From assembly GCA_964559845.1 (NCBI GenBank), contig CAZLJF010000003.1, forward strand, positions 1-63,561: a stretch of 63,561 nucleotides of DNA, in the 5' to 3' direction. The translations under genes and the position numbers were made by a program. The stretch's first letter is position 1, and the number at the start of each line of letters is the position of its first letter. Source of the stretch: WSZY01 sp964559845. GTDB taxonomy: Bacteria; Pseudomonadota; Zetaproteobacteria; Mariprofundales; Mariprofundaceae. This document shows positions 17,323-26,501 of this stretch, in pieces. Below the pieces are notes generated by a model. It had not been told where the DNA came from. It searched no databases and worked only from the letters and a program-made list of their open reading frames with translations.

Positions 17323-18128
17323 GTGCAATTGAAATGCATGCCACCACTGATGTCGGCGTAAAACGCAATCACAATGAAGATTGCGTCGGCATCACACCGG
17401 AATTCGGCTTTGCCGTTCTTGCTGATGGCATGGGCGGACACAATGCGGGTGAAGTCGCCAGCGCCATGGCCATTGAAGTCACCAGCAGATACCTGCGTGA
17501 CAGGCTCCCCAAAACACCCGAGGCCCAGCTTGATGAAAACACCGGCTTTACCAGCGAGTCCATCCTGACCCGTGAAGGTATTACCATGGCCAACAATGCC
17601 ATTTTTGAGGCGGCACAGCAGAAGCCTGAATGTGCCGGCATGGGAACCACCGTGGTTACAGCAGTCTTTTATGCCGACCGCCTGACTGCCGCACATGTCG
17701 GCGATTCACGCATGTACCGCCTGCGAGGAGACCTTTTAACCCACGTTACTGAAGACCACTCCCTGATCCAGGAACAGGTACGAAGAGGTCTTCTTACCGC
17801 TGACGACGCCCGTAATTCCGCCATTAAAAACCTGGTGACCCGTGCATTGGGCGTTGAACCTGATGTCGAACCCGATATTGTTGAGGATATTGTACAGGCA
17901 GGAGATCTGTATCTGATGTGCTCGGATGGCCTGACAGATGTTGTGCCTGATGAAGCCATTCGTCTGACGCTGTCCCAGAATGGCAAAGACCTGCGCAAGG
18001 CAGCGGCACAGCTGATACAACTGGCCAATGATGCCGGTGGCCCGGACAATATTTCAGTGATTCTGATCAGAACACAGAAATATTTCCATCGAAAGCAGGG
18101 ATTGCTTTCAAAGATATTTGGACGCTGA
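17319..18128 (+). CDS. PP2C-family protein phosphatase (Stp type)
   Basis: A 269-residue Mn/Mg-dependent Ser/Thr phosphatase. The metal-binding motifs are all present: DVGVKRNHNEDC near the N-terminus, VLADGMGGHNAGEVAS, GDSRMYRLR, MCSDGLTD and the C-terminal GGPDNISVILI. It has no membrane span. The four-base overlap with the CHASE2 kinase gene makes it the probable phosphatase reversing that kinase's action. Family length is normal. Confidence 0.95.
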   Translation: MSAIEMHATTDVGVKRNHNEDCVGITPEFGFAVLADGMGGHNAGEVASAMAIEVTSRYLRDRLPKTPEAQLDENTGFTSESILTREGITMANNAIFEAAQQKPECAGMGTTVVTAVFYADRLTAAHVGDSRMYRLRGDLLTHVTEDHSLIQEQVRRGLLTADDARNSAIKNLVTRALGVEPDVEPDIVEDIVQAGDLYLMCSDGLTDVVPDEAIRLTLSQNGKDLRKAAAQLIQLANDAGGPDNISVILIRTQKYFHRKQGLLSKIFGR

Positions 18129-18162
18129 TCAACAGCGATGGATGTAAACATGGAGGCAAGCA

Positions 18163-18888
18163 ATGGCCTGTAAGCTTATACTGAAGTTCAAGGACACCGT
18201 GATTTCTGAAATCCCTCTGGACAGGGAAGAGACGACAATCGGACGGAAACCCGACAACACCATTCACATTGACAATCTCGCTGTCAGTGGTCGTCATGCC
18301 CGTGTCCTGAAAATTGGTAACAAGGTCATTCTGGAAGATCTTGGAAGCACCAACGGCTCTTTTGTCAACGACAAACAGATTACAAAACATATTCTCCAGC
18401 ATGGCGATACCATTCTCATCGGCAAGCATATACTTACATTTGTTAACCTCGAAGATATACCTGCTCAGGCTGAACATCCGGAAACAGCGGAAGATGGGGA
18501 TATGGACAAAACCATGATCATCAGCCCTCAGGCCCGCTCCGCCATGATCAACAAGGGGGGACTGCAATCAACGGCAGCAAACATGCCGCTGGCCGGACTT
18601 CAGGTCATCGCAGGCCCCCACTCCGGTAAAAGCATCGACCTGACAGCATCGCTGACCAGCCTTGGAAAGGGGGATCATTGCCGGATCAAGGTGAAGGGCA
18701 TTACCGTTGGCAAACAGGCTGCTGTGATCACCCGCAGGCCGACAGGTTATCATATTGCCCATCTTGAAGGGCTGGCAAAACCAAAAGTGAATGGTGAAAC
18801 GGTCGGGGATCAGCCCCGCACCCTGAAAGATGGTGATATTATCGAACTGGGTGACACCAAAATGGAGTTTTTCATCAAGGAGAAGTGA
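18163..18888 (+). CDS. FHA-domain protein (possibly two FHA modules)
   Basis: A 241-residue cytoplasmic protein. The first domain (about 20-90) is a canonical phosphothreonine-binding FHA: TIGRKPDNTIHIDN, AVSGRHARV and LGSTNGSFVND. A linker contains threonine residues (MDKTMIIS) typical of a kinase phosphorylation site. The second half (about 145-240, LKDGDIIELGDTKMEFF) has FHA-like beta structure but no conserved Arg/Ser core, so it may be degenerate. It follows PP2C by 34 bases and an SD-like TGGAGG, and is likely a substrate or adaptor of the upstream kinase. Confidence 0.9.
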   Translation: MACKLILKFKDTVISEIPLDREETTIGRKPDNTIHIDNLAVSGRHARVLKIGNKVILEDLGSTNGSFVNDKQITKHILQHGDTILIGKHILTFVNLEDIPAQAEHPETAEDGDMDKTMIISPQARSAMINKGGLQSTAANMPLAGLQVIAGPHSGKSIDLTASLTSLGKGDHCRIKVKGITVGKQAAVITRRPTGYHIAHLEGLAKPKVNGETVGDQPRTLKDGDIIELGDTKMEFFIKEK

Positions 18889-18908
18889 TAAACGCCCGGC
18901 ATGACCGA

Positions 18909-20063
18909 TCAGCTGCGGGCATGGATATTAAACAGCCTGTCATGTTCATCAAGGGCAAAACGGTCGGTCATTCCGGCAATATAATCGGCAATGATGCGGG
19001 CACGTCTTTCAGGGCCTGCGCCCTCCTCAAGCTTCTGCCGCTGAGTCGTTGGCAACATCTCAGGCTTCTCCATATATGCTGAAAAAATCTCCTGAATCAC
19101 CTGCTCCGCTTTAGAGGCCATACGTACAACGCGATAATGTTTATACATATTCCGGTAAAGATAGCGCTTCATGGCGCCATTCATCTGCCTGACAGGTTTC
19201 GAGAAGCCGGCCAGCGGTTCCTTTGATCTCCGGACATCATCCAGGCTACGGACTTCAGCCTGCCGAATTCGTCGCTGCGTCTCATCAATCACATCAAGAA
19301 TCAAAAAATTGATCATCCGGCGAACTGTTTCGGTGACAGCCATGCGTTCATCAATGCCTGCATACTCTTTCTCCACCTCTTCATAGTGAACCTGAAACAG
19401 TTCAATCTCTTTCAGTCCGGAAAGCGTAAGCATGCCGGCACGCACACCATCATCAATATCATGGTTATTGTAGGCTATCTCATCAGCCAGGTTGCCAATT
19501 TGCGCTTCCAGTGTTGCCTGTTCATGGAGATTAAATTCGCTAAGATCGCTGTTTTTTGGAATATCATGGGGCGAATGATGTTTTACAATGCCTTCCCGGG
19601 TCTCATAACTGAGATTCAGGCCGACAAATCCGGCATAGCGATGTTCCAGTGACTCAACTACCCGCAGCGACTGCCGATTATGCTCAAAGCCGCCATAAGG
19701 TTTCATGACCTCATTGAGCGCATCCTGTCCGGAGTGGCCGAATGGCGTATGACCAAGATCATGGGCCAGCGCAACCGCTTCGGCCAGATCCTCATGCAGA
19801 TGCATCGCCCGGCAGATGGAACGCGCAATCTGGGCCACTTCAATTGAGTGGGTGAGTCTGGTGCGATAATGATCCCCCTCATGATTAACGAACACCTGGG
19901 TTTTATACTCAAGGCGCCGGAATGCGGTTGAATGGATAATCCGGTCCCTGTCCCGCTGAAACGGGTTTCTTGAGGCCGATTCGGGCTCATCATAGCGTCT
20001 GCCACGCGACAGCTCCGAGCGGCATGCATAGTCCATCAACGTTGATTCATAGCGGTCACTCAC
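18909..20063 (-). CDS. dgt: HD-domain dNTP triphosphohydrolase (dGTPase-like)
   Basis: A 384-residue HD-superfamily protein of the Dgt/SAMHD1-like group that hydrolyses dNTPs to nucleosides and triphosphate. The N-terminal RDRDRIIHSTAFRRLEYKTQVF, the HD metal motifs (RLTHSIEVAQIAR, ALAHDLGHTPFGHSG) and ADEIAYNNHDIDDG are present. It is the shorter form common outside enterobacteria. Its start overlaps the pyrF stop by four bases. It is the last gene of the long minus-strand run from pheA and converges with the FHA gene after a 20-base gap with no clear terminator. Confidence 0.92.
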   Translation of the reverse strand: MSDRYESTLMDYACRSELSRGRRYDEPESASRNPFQRDRDRIIHSTAFRRLEYKTQVFVNHEGDHYRTRLTHSIEVAQIARSICRAMHLHEDLAEAVALAHDLGHTPFGHSGQDALNEVMKPYGGFEHNRQSLRVVESLEHRYAGFVGLNLSYETREGIVKHHSPHDIPKNSDLSEFNLHEQATLEAQIGNLADEIAYNNHDIDDGVRAGMLTLSGLKEIELFQVHYEEVEKEYAGIDERMAVTETVRRMINFLILDVIDETQRRIRQAEVRSLDDVRRSKEPLAGFSKPVRQMNGAMKRYLYRNMYKHYRVVRMASKAEQVIQEIFSAYMEKPEMLPTTQRQKLEEGAGPERRARIIADYIAGMTDRFALDEHDRLFNIHARS

Positions 20064-20740
20064 TGCTTACTCCGGGCAGCTTCCATCATCTCCACAGCTT
20101 CTCTGGCAGCACTACCTGGCTGATCAGCCATCAGGATGGGGCGCCCGATTACGAGATAATCCGAACCGGATTTAATTGCCATGGCCGGATCGGCAATACG
20201 CTTCTGATCCTGCACATCCTGATCGCCCCAGCGAATCCCCGGTGTCACGGTAAGAAACTCCGGGCCACATACATCTTTAATTGCTGCTACCTCATGCACA
20301 CTGCAAACCACCCCGTCCAGACCCGCATCCTGTGTCATGCGGGCACGCTGCAACGCCAGTTTACGTGCATCGGCAGGAGGCATCGGATCACTTGTCAGGA
20401 CTGTCACACCAATCAGTTTCATCTCCGGAAAGCGCTTTGCCGCCAAGGCGGCAGCGGCCAACATTTCCTGGCCGCCACCGGCATGCACATTCAGCATCTG
20501 CACTCCCAGAGCCCCTGCACTTTCAACTGCCTGCGCAACCGTATTGGGAATATCATGGAATTTCAGATCCAGAAATATTTTGTGCCGGCTCGCCAGCTCT
20601 CTGACCAGTGCAGGCCCCTCCGCAACAAAAAGCCGCAGTCCGACTTTCAACCAGCCTGCCTCATTGCCAATCTTCTCCCGCATCGCCAAAGCCATGTCAC
20701 TATCCGGCACATCCAGTGCCACCATTAAACGGTCACGCAT
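20060..20740 (-). CDS. pyrF: Orotidine-5'-phosphate decarboxylase
   Basis: Makes UMP from OMP, the last de novo pyrimidine step. At 226 residues it is full length. The N-terminal LMVALDVPD, the catalytic FLDLKFHDIPNTV (Lys/Asp tetrad) and the C-terminal TPGIRWGDQ phosphate loop are present. It begins directly after lapB and overlaps dgt at its end, inside the lapA-lapB-pyrF arrangement seen in many proteobacteria. Confidence 0.97.
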   Translation of the reverse strand: MRDRLMVALDVPDSDMALAMREKIGNEAGWLKVGLRLFVAEGPALVRELASRHKIFLDLKFHDIPNTVAQAVESAGALGVQMLNVHAGGGQEMLAAAALAAKRFPEMKLIGVTVLTSDPMPPADARKLALQRARMTQDAGLDGVVCSVHEVAAIKDVCGPEFLTVTPGIRWGDQDVQDQKRIADPAMAIKSGSDYLVIGRPILMADQPGSAAREAVEMMEAARSKQ

Positions 20741-21880
20741 TTATAAATCTTCCTCTCTGATTGCATGCATCGTGCCCCATGCATGGCATTGGGGGCATTG
20801 CCAGCGAAGTTCCACCACTTTAACACCGCACTCATGACATACAAAATGCTTCATCTGTCTGCGCCACCTGGCGGCATGTTCCGACAACGGTGATTCCACA
20901 TGGCCATCTATTCCTGCGAGACGCAGGGATGCCCGCAACGTCGATGCTGAAAACCCCAACTGCTGTTTCAGCGCCTCAACCTGGTCAACACCCTCTTCCG
21001 CGGCAACAGCCTCCAGCCAGGAGAGAGCCAACTCCTCATCTTTCGTACATCTCCACTGTTCGATCAGGATATTCTTTCCATGATTCTGATAAAACTTGCG
21101 ATTTTCCAGCATGGCCGGTATTAACAGATGCAGATGTTCTGACGCTTTTTCCCGCATCCTCTTCAGCGCTTTTTCCACTCGGGAGAAATCACCCTGCTGC
21201 AGGTGGATTCTGACCAATACGATATGCGCATGTGCGCAGGCCGCATCCAGTTCCAGGGCGCGCCTGGCACAGGCTTCTGCCTTTTCAATATCTGCGGGAA
21301 AATGTGCATCTGCCATCTCCGCAAAAAGGTAGGCTCTGTGCAGGTGCAGAGAGTCACCCTGAATCTTCTCAAGCCGGGAAAGCAACGCTTCTGCCTCAAC
21401 CCACTCGTGACTCTGTTCGCGAATCCGCAGACTTGCCTCCAGAGCGTCTGTATGATCCGACTGCATTGCCAGCGCCTTCTCATACTGCCGCAAGGCCCTG
21501 TCCAGCAGACCACCTGCCTGGAAATCCTTCCCCAATGCAAGATGAGCCTGAAGATGCAGCTCGCCGGAGAGATCGGGACGCGCCAGAATATTCTGGTGAA
21601 TACGCACAGCCCGGCCAATTTCACCTTTGGCCCGAAACATCTCGCCCAGCGCCATATAGACATCCACCGCCTCCGACTTTAAACGGGCAACCTGCACCAT
21701 CTCCTGAAGTGCCAGGTCCGGCTTATCTGATAAAAGGTAGTTGATACCGCGCAGCAGCGGTGTAACCCGCTCATCCTCTTCCCGGAGAGGACCATGCTCC
21801 TCATTCTGAATCTGGCGCCAGTAGAGAGCGGCCATCACCAGTAACGCCGCAGCGATCAGGCTCATTAACAGTGTTGTCAT
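20741..21880 (-). CDS. lapB: LapB (YciM): LPS assembly regulator with TPRs and rubredoxin-like metal site
   Basis: A 379-residue protein with one N-terminal membrane helix (about 3-20), tandem TPR-like helices (about 45-330) and a C-terminal rubredoxin-type knuckle with CHECG and CPQC cysteine pairs. In the family LapB controls LpxC turnover by FtsH and so balances lipopolysaccharide and phospholipid. Its partner lapA lies directly upstream, in the order ihfB-lapA-lapB-pyrF as in Escherichia coli. Its stop abuts the pyrF start. Confidence 0.95.
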   Translation of the reverse strand: MTTLLMSLIAAALLVMAALYWRQIQNEEHGPLREEDERVTPLLRGINYLLSDKPDLALQEMVQVARLKSEAVDVYMALGEMFRAKGEIGRAVRIHQNILARPDLSGELHLQAHLALGKDFQAGGLLDRALRQYEKALAMQSDHTDALEASLRIREQSHEWVEAEALLSRLEKIQGDSLHLHRAYLFAEMADAHFPADIEKAEACARRALELDAACAHAHIVLVRIHLQQGDFSRVEKALKRMREKASEHLHLLIPAMLENRKFYQNHGKNILIEQWRCTKDEELALSWLEAVAAEEGVDQVEALKQQLGFSASTLRASLRLAGIDGHVESPLSEHAARWRRQMKHFVCHECGVKVVELRWQCPQCHAWGTMHAIREEDL

Positions 21881-21925
21881 GGCATGGCAGTAAGATTCAT
21901 GAGCGATTCAGGTTCAGCAACAACA

Positions 21926-22219
21926 TCACACATCATCCTGCAATGGAATGTTACGAAGATTCTCAACCTCCCGGACAAGTGTGCTGTTCTCCTTTCGAAG
22001 CTCGGCAATTTCCTGTTTATGTTTACGCCGGGAAAAACTTAAGGAGAGCATCCCGCCAAGAAAACCAAGCAGAAATGCGATAAAAATAGGCACATAAAGC
22101 GGCAGCGGCCTGCTAACCACGCCTGCGATAGCAATCTGTACTGTTTCGATATTGGAAAGGGCAAAGATCGTAGCAAACGAGGTTAAAACCAGTACGACCA
22201 GCACATTGATCCAGTTCAT
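21926..22219 (-). CDS. lapA: LapA domain membrane protein
   Basis: A 97-residue inner-membrane protein with two membrane helices (about 4-24 and 42-64) and a C-terminal coiled coil (about 70-92). It matches the LapA (DUF1049) family that works with LapB. ATG 22219 is preceded by GGAGG at a good distance; an in-frame TTG 30 bases upstream is not needed. It lies between ihfB and lapB, 45 bases before lapB. Confidence 0.92.
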   Translation of the reverse strand: MNWINVLVVLVLTSFATIFALSNIETVQIAIAGVVSRPLPLYVPIFIAFLLGFLGGMLSLSFSRRKHKQEIAELRKENSTLVREVENLRNIPLQDDV

Positions 22220-22257
22220 GCCATCCTCCGGGTCTGTTGGACTCAGCAATCGAGCAT

Positions 22258-22542
22258 TTAACCGTTCTGATCTACCCGCTCACGCAGCTCTTTGCCCGGT
22301 TTAAAGTGAGGAACAATCTTGCCCGGCACATGCACCGATTCACCAGTCTTCGGATTACGGCCGATACGCGGGTTACGGCGCTTGGTTGTAAAGCTGCCAA
22401 AACCTCTCAGCTCGACCCTGTCACCGCTTGCCAGGGCATTTGAAATTGCCTGAAATATTTCGTTCACAACAACTTCGGCTTCCCGCCTGGTGATCTCGCC
22501 ATAGCTATCTGCAATGATCTCAACCAGTTCAGATTTGGTCAT
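22258..22542 (-). CDS. ihfB: Integration host factor subunit beta
   Basis: A 94-residue DNA-bending protein of the HU/IHF family that acts as a heterodimer with IhfA. MTKSELVEIIADSY, the RVELRGFGSFTTKRR body and the RNPRIGRNPKTGESV arm fit IHF beta, and the rpsA-ihfB order supports beta over HU. ATG 22542 has a strong GGAGGAG site; the reading frame extends 17 codons further, but without need. IHF commonly assists sigma-54 promoters, and this window has two of them at flagellar genes. Confidence 0.94.
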   Translation of the reverse strand: MTKSELVEIIADSYGEITRREAEVVVNEIFQAISNALASGDRVELRGFGSFTTKRRNPRIGRNPKTGESVHVPGKIVPHFKPGKELRERVDQNG

Positions 22543-22614
22543 AGACTCCTCCTGCCAACCTCCATAACTTAGACCATTGCACGATTTTGGCAATCATGGA
22601 TATGAATCCTCCGC

Positions 22615-24345
22615 CTATTTTTTGCCCAGCAGCTTGCGCTGAAGCTCCAGCGCAAGCGCTGAGGGAGTCTCACTGTTTTTGATCTCCTGGGTATAATTGC
22701 GAACAGCTTCACGCTCCTCATCCCGAAGCAGCTGACGAATTGAAAGATCCACCTGCCTGCGCTTGCGATTCACATCAATCACCTTGGCTTCAACTTCATC
22801 GCCAGCCTTCAGTGCATCATGTTCGCGAGGCACCTCACGCAGTGCCAATCTTGCCTGCACACCCTCAGCAAGCTCAACCATCACCGCGCCCGAATTCACT
22901 TCAACAACCCTGCCTTTGACAACGCTGCCGCGGCTTACGCCTGAAAGGAACACTTCAAATGGATCATCAGAAAGCTGTTTGATGCCCAGTGAAATACGCT
23001 GGCGCTCTATATCAACGCCCAGCACAACCGCTTCAACTTCCTGTGACTTTGTATACTCCTTGATCGCTTCATCGCCCTCTTTTTTCCATGAGAGGTTGCC
23101 GATATGGACAAGGCCATCAAGGCCGTCGGTTAAACCGACAAAGAAACCGAAATCTGTAATATTCTTGATTTTCCCGGTAATTTTCGACCCGACCGGATGC
23201 TCTGCAATCCATGCCTGCCATGGGTTCTCAGTCACCTCTTTCAGGCTCAGGCGGATACGGCGATCTTCAGGCTCAACGGCCAGCACCGCCACATCCACGA
23301 CATCACCCTCGCTCAACACCTCTGTCGGCTTCACATCCTTGCGCGTCCAGCTCAACTCGGAACGGTGAATCATGCCCTCAACGCCGGGCTCCAGTTCAAC
23401 GACCGCACCAAAATCCAGCAGCTTGCGCACCGTGCCGGTCAGGCGCATCCCTGCTTCATAGGTTGATGCGGCTGTGACCCACGGATCTTCCTGCAGGGTC
23501 TTCATGGATATGGAGACCTTGCCGGTTTCGGCATTAAGCTTGATAATCTCAGCTGAAATAGTCTGGCCAATGGAGAGCATTTCGCCTGGATGCTCGATAC
23601 GGCGCCATGCCATATCAGAAACATGCAGCAGTGCATCCACGCCGCCGATATCAACAAATGCGCCAAAACTGGTTAGCCGTTTTACTTCGCCGGTTACTTT
23701 ATCGCCTACTGAAGCGCTTGCAAAAAACTCCGCCCGTTTTTCCTCCTGCATTTTTGCCAGAGGCTGCTTGCGCGATACAACAATATTTTCCGGTTTGCGT
23801 GTCGCTTCCAGAACCGCAACCTGACACTTCTGACCGACAATCTGTTCTGCAGCAACACGTGCATCGACATCAGTTTCCGAACGCGGCATAAATGCACTCA
23901 AACCACCCAGGTCAACCCGGAAGCCTCCCTTCACCTCTTTCAGGACAGTGGCCTCAACTGTTTCACCGGCCTCCATAGCCGCATCCACTTTTTGCCAAAG
24001 CTCCTGACGGCGTCCCTCCAGTACTGAAAGGCGAATACCGTCTCTGCCGCCTGCAGAGACCACCATCGCATCAATCTCATCACCCACTGCCGGCAACGAT
24101 TTGCCGATGGCTGCAAACTCGGTGACATTGATGGTGCCTTCATTCTTGGCGCCCACATCCAGCGTCACAACCTCTGAATCCACGCTGACAACAACACCAT
24201 TTACATTTTCACCCCTCTTCAGGGCAGGCGCCTCTTTTAATGATGCCTCAAAAAGCTGCTTAAAGGACTCCTCCTCGGCCATTACCGGTACTGCAGCGTC
24301 CACTGCTGTCTTGTTTTCCTTGGTTACGTTTTGATTGTTCATCAT
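22615..24345 (-). CDS. rpsA: 30S ribosomal protein S1
   Basis: A 576-residue ribosomal protein that unwinds and docks mRNA on the 30S subunit. Six S1 repeats can be followed (for example GEVKRLTSFGAFVDIGGVDALLHVSDM, GTVRKLLDFGAVVELEPGVEGMIHRSEL, GKIKNITDFGFFVGLTDGLDGLVHIGNL). I use the double ATG at 24345/24342; the frame remains open to 24411 but that part has no family match. The SD is weak, as is usual for rpsA, whose leader is read by S1 itself. It sits between cmk and ihfB, the standard proteobacterial order. Confidence 0.95.
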   Translation of the reverse strand: MMNNQNVTKENKTAVDAAVPVMAEEESFKQLFEASLKEAPALKRGENVNGVVVSVDSEVVTLDVGAKNEGTINVTEFAAIGKSLPAVGDEIDAMVVSAGGRDGIRLSVLEGRRQELWQKVDAAMEAGETVEATVLKEVKGGFRVDLGGLSAFMPRSETDVDARVAAEQIVGQKCQVAVLEATRKPENIVVSRKQPLAKMQEEKRAEFFASASVGDKVTGEVKRLTSFGAFVDIGGVDALLHVSDMAWRRIEHPGEMLSIGQTISAEIIKLNAETGKVSISMKTLQEDPWVTAASTYEAGMRLTGTVRKLLDFGAVVELEPGVEGMIHRSELSWTRKDVKPTEVLSEGDVVDVAVLAVEPEDRRIRLSLKEVTENPWQAWIAEHPVGSKITGKIKNITDFGFFVGLTDGLDGLVHIGNLSWKKEGDEAIKEYTKSQEVEAVVLGVDIERQRISLGIKQLSDDPFEVFLSGVSRGSVVKGRVVEVNSGAVMVELAEGVQARLALREVPREHDALKAGDEVEAKVIDVNRKRRQVDLSIRQLLRDEEREAVRNYTQEIKNSETPSALALELQRKLLGKK

Positions 24346-24433
24346 TGTTTCAATTCCAATTGTTAGTTTTATTCTATTTCTATTTTCCATACTGTGGCTG
24401 TCCGCACACATCCATGCATACCAGACACAGCCG

Positions 24434-25138
24434 CTAAACCTTTGCGATCAATGCCCGTCTCTCCAGCACCGCCAATACCCGGTCAACCACTTCATCGACC
24501 CTGAGTGTTGTCGAGTCAATCTGAATGGCATCTTTCGCCTTCTCAAGCGGCGAACAGTCACGGACACTATCACGTTCATCCCGCACCTTCAGATCCTCGA
24601 TGATCTGCTGCAGGGAAACTTCCGTCCCCGCCTGATTCAGTTGCGCCCAACGCCTTCGGGCACGCTCCCGCTGCGAGGCAGTCAGGAAAAACTTGGCCTC
24701 GGCATCCGGCAAGACAACCGTGCCGATATCCCGGCCATCCATAACACACCCCTGCCTGGCAAGCCGGCGCTGAATCTCCAGCAGCCTGCTGCGGATCTGC
24801 GGCATAGCGGCCACTTTTGATGCCCAGGCGCCGACATCCTCACCACGCAACAGCGGAGTGCAATCCCTATTTTCAAAAAAAATGCCTTCAGCCCGCCATT
24901 CGATGTCGGCCACAGCACTATCAAGCAATGCCGCCACTGCGCCCTCATCACTCAACTCCACACGCCTTTCAACGGCCAGCCAGCCCAGAAAACGGTAGAG
25001 AAGCCCTGTATCCAGCACTGGCAGGCCAAGCTCTTCACCAACCATGGCAGCGATTGTTCCCTTGCCGGAACCGGAAGGACCATCAATGGCAATCCGCAAT
25101 CCTGTTATAGGCCTCCAGTCACCCACGACACCTTCCAC
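24434..25138 (-). CDS. cmk: Cytidylate kinase
   Basis: Phosphorylates CMP and dCMP. The Walker A loop GPSGSGKGT, LDTGLLYR, and RDIGTVVLPDAE with the ARRRWAQL lid identify it. The frame is open from a GTG at 25138 (234 residues, six bases after the aroA stop). Family proteins start just before RIAIDGP, so an in-frame TTG at 25096 (220 residues, GGAGG 12 bases upstream) is an alternative; the sequence does not settle it. aroA-cmk-rpsA is a conserved order. Confidence 0.94.
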   Translation of the reverse strand: MEGVVGDWRPITGLRIAIDGPSGSGKGTIAAMVGEELGLPVLDTGLLYRFLGWLAVERRVELSDEGAVAALLDSAVADIEWRAEGIFFENRDCTPLLRGEDVGAWASKVAAMPQIRSRLLEIQRRLARQGCVMDGRDIGTVVLPDAEAKFFLTASQRERARRRWAQLNQAGTEVSLQQIIEDLKVRDERDSVRDCSPLEKAKDAIQIDSTTLRVDEVVDRVLAVLERRALIAKV

Positions 25139-25144
25139 CTCTTC

Positions 25145-26479
25145 TTACCCGGCCCAACGGAGATTCATCCCCAACTGCTGCGCCAGGTCGACAAAATCAG
25201 GGAATGAAGTTGCGATCGCTGCCGCATTTTCAATCACAATCTCCTCCTCGGCACATTGTGCCGCCACGGCCATCGCCATGGCAATCCGATGATCACCCTC
25301 TGCATCAACCCGGCATCCACCCTTAAGCGTACCGCCTGTAATGCGTGCGCCATCCGCATGCTCTTCAATATCTGCTCCGGCAGCAACAAGCGCCCTGGCC
25401 ATCACGGCAATGCGATCCGACTCCTTCACCCGCAACTCTTCGGCTTCGGAGAGCAAAAATTCACCCTCTGCCAAAGCAGCTGCCGCAAACAGTGCCGGAA
25501 ACTCGTCAATGGCATCGGGCACATCGGCGGGATTGACGTGAATGCCATGCAGCCTTGCAGCAACAGCATGAATATCCGCAACCTGCTCTTCACCGACAAG
25601 TGTTTCATTTTGCAATGTCAGCCGGGCACTCATCTCTGAAAGAATCCGGCTCCAGCCGTTACGCAACGGATTCATACCGATACGTTCCAACACTACATCC
25701 GAGCCCTCCACCAACGAGGCTGCCACAGCAAAAAATGTTGCAGAGGATGGATCCGCCGGAATATGCACCGGCTCGTTCGGCGCAGTCAGCCTGCCAACAG
25801 GATCCAGGTGAATCACACCCTCACCATCGACATGCACCGGCTGTCCGAACAACGGCAGCATACGCTCGGTATGATCACGGGTCGGGCGTGGTTCAACCAC
25901 GGTCGTTTCACCCTCGGCAAACAGGCCGGCCAGCAGCACACACGATTTCACCTGAGCGCTGGCCACTTCCGAAACGTGATGTATCGCCTTCAATACGCCG
26001 CCACGAATCGTGATCGGCAACAGATTGCCGCCATCACCGCCATCAACCTCGGCTCCCATCCTGCGAACCGGATCAACCACCCGCTTCATCGGACGCTTAC
26101 GGAGCGAGGCATCACCGGTTAATCTGCTCTCAAAATCCTGGCCTGCCAGCATACCCATCATCAGACGCACACAGGTACCGGAGTTGCCTGCATCGAGCGG
26201 GCCCTGCGGCTGTTTCAGTCCATGCAGGCCAACGCCATGGACACGCAGTGATGTTTTCTCATCATTAAGCCACTCAATCGTAACCCCCATATCGACAAAC
26301 ATCTGCGCTGTCGCCAGATTATCCTCACCGGGGAGAAAGCCGTGGATCTCTGTCACACCATCGGCCAACGATGCCAGCATCACGGCGCGGTGAGACATCG
26401 ACTTGTCACCGGGAACAGTCACTCTGCCCTTCAATGCCCCCTTTGCAGGGCCCGCGATCAGGGTTCCACCTATGTTCAC
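25145..26479 (-). CDS. aroA: 3-phosphoshikimate 1-carboxyvinyltransferase (EPSP synthase)
   Basis: Joins shikimate 3-phosphate and PEP in the chorismate pathway. The motifs PGDKSMSHRAVMLASLA, LDAGNSGTCVRLMMGML, RPTRDHTERML and ELRVKESDRI are present. I choose the GTG at 26479 (AGAGGG seven bases upstream), which gives 444 residues starting MNIGGTLIAGP; longer frames would run far into tyrA. The start lies 22 bases after the tyrA stop. It belongs to an aromatic run pheA-hisC-tyrA-aroA. Confidence 0.96.
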   Translation of the reverse strand: MNIGGTLIAGPAKGALKGRVTVPGDKSMSHRAVMLASLADGVTEIHGFLPGEDNLATAQMFVDMGVTIEWLNDEKTSLRVHGVGLHGLKQPQGPLDAGNSGTCVRLMMGMLAGQDFESRLTGDASLRKRPMKRVVDPVRRMGAEVDGGDGGNLLPITIRGGVLKAIHHVSEVASAQVKSCVLLAGLFAEGETTVVEPRPTRDHTERMLPLFGQPVHVDGEGVIHLDPVGRLTAPNEPVHIPADPSSATFFAVAASLVEGSDVVLERIGMNPLRNGWSRILSEMSARLTLQNETLVGEEQVADIHAVAARLHGIHVNPADVPDAIDEFPALFAAAALAEGEFLLSEAEELRVKESDRIAVMARALVAAGADIEEHADGARITGGTLKGGCRVDAEGDHRIAMAMAVAAQCAEEEIVIENAAAIATSFPDFVDLAQQLGMNLRWAG

Positions 26480-26501
26480 GCCATTTCCCTCTGAAATGCT
26501 C

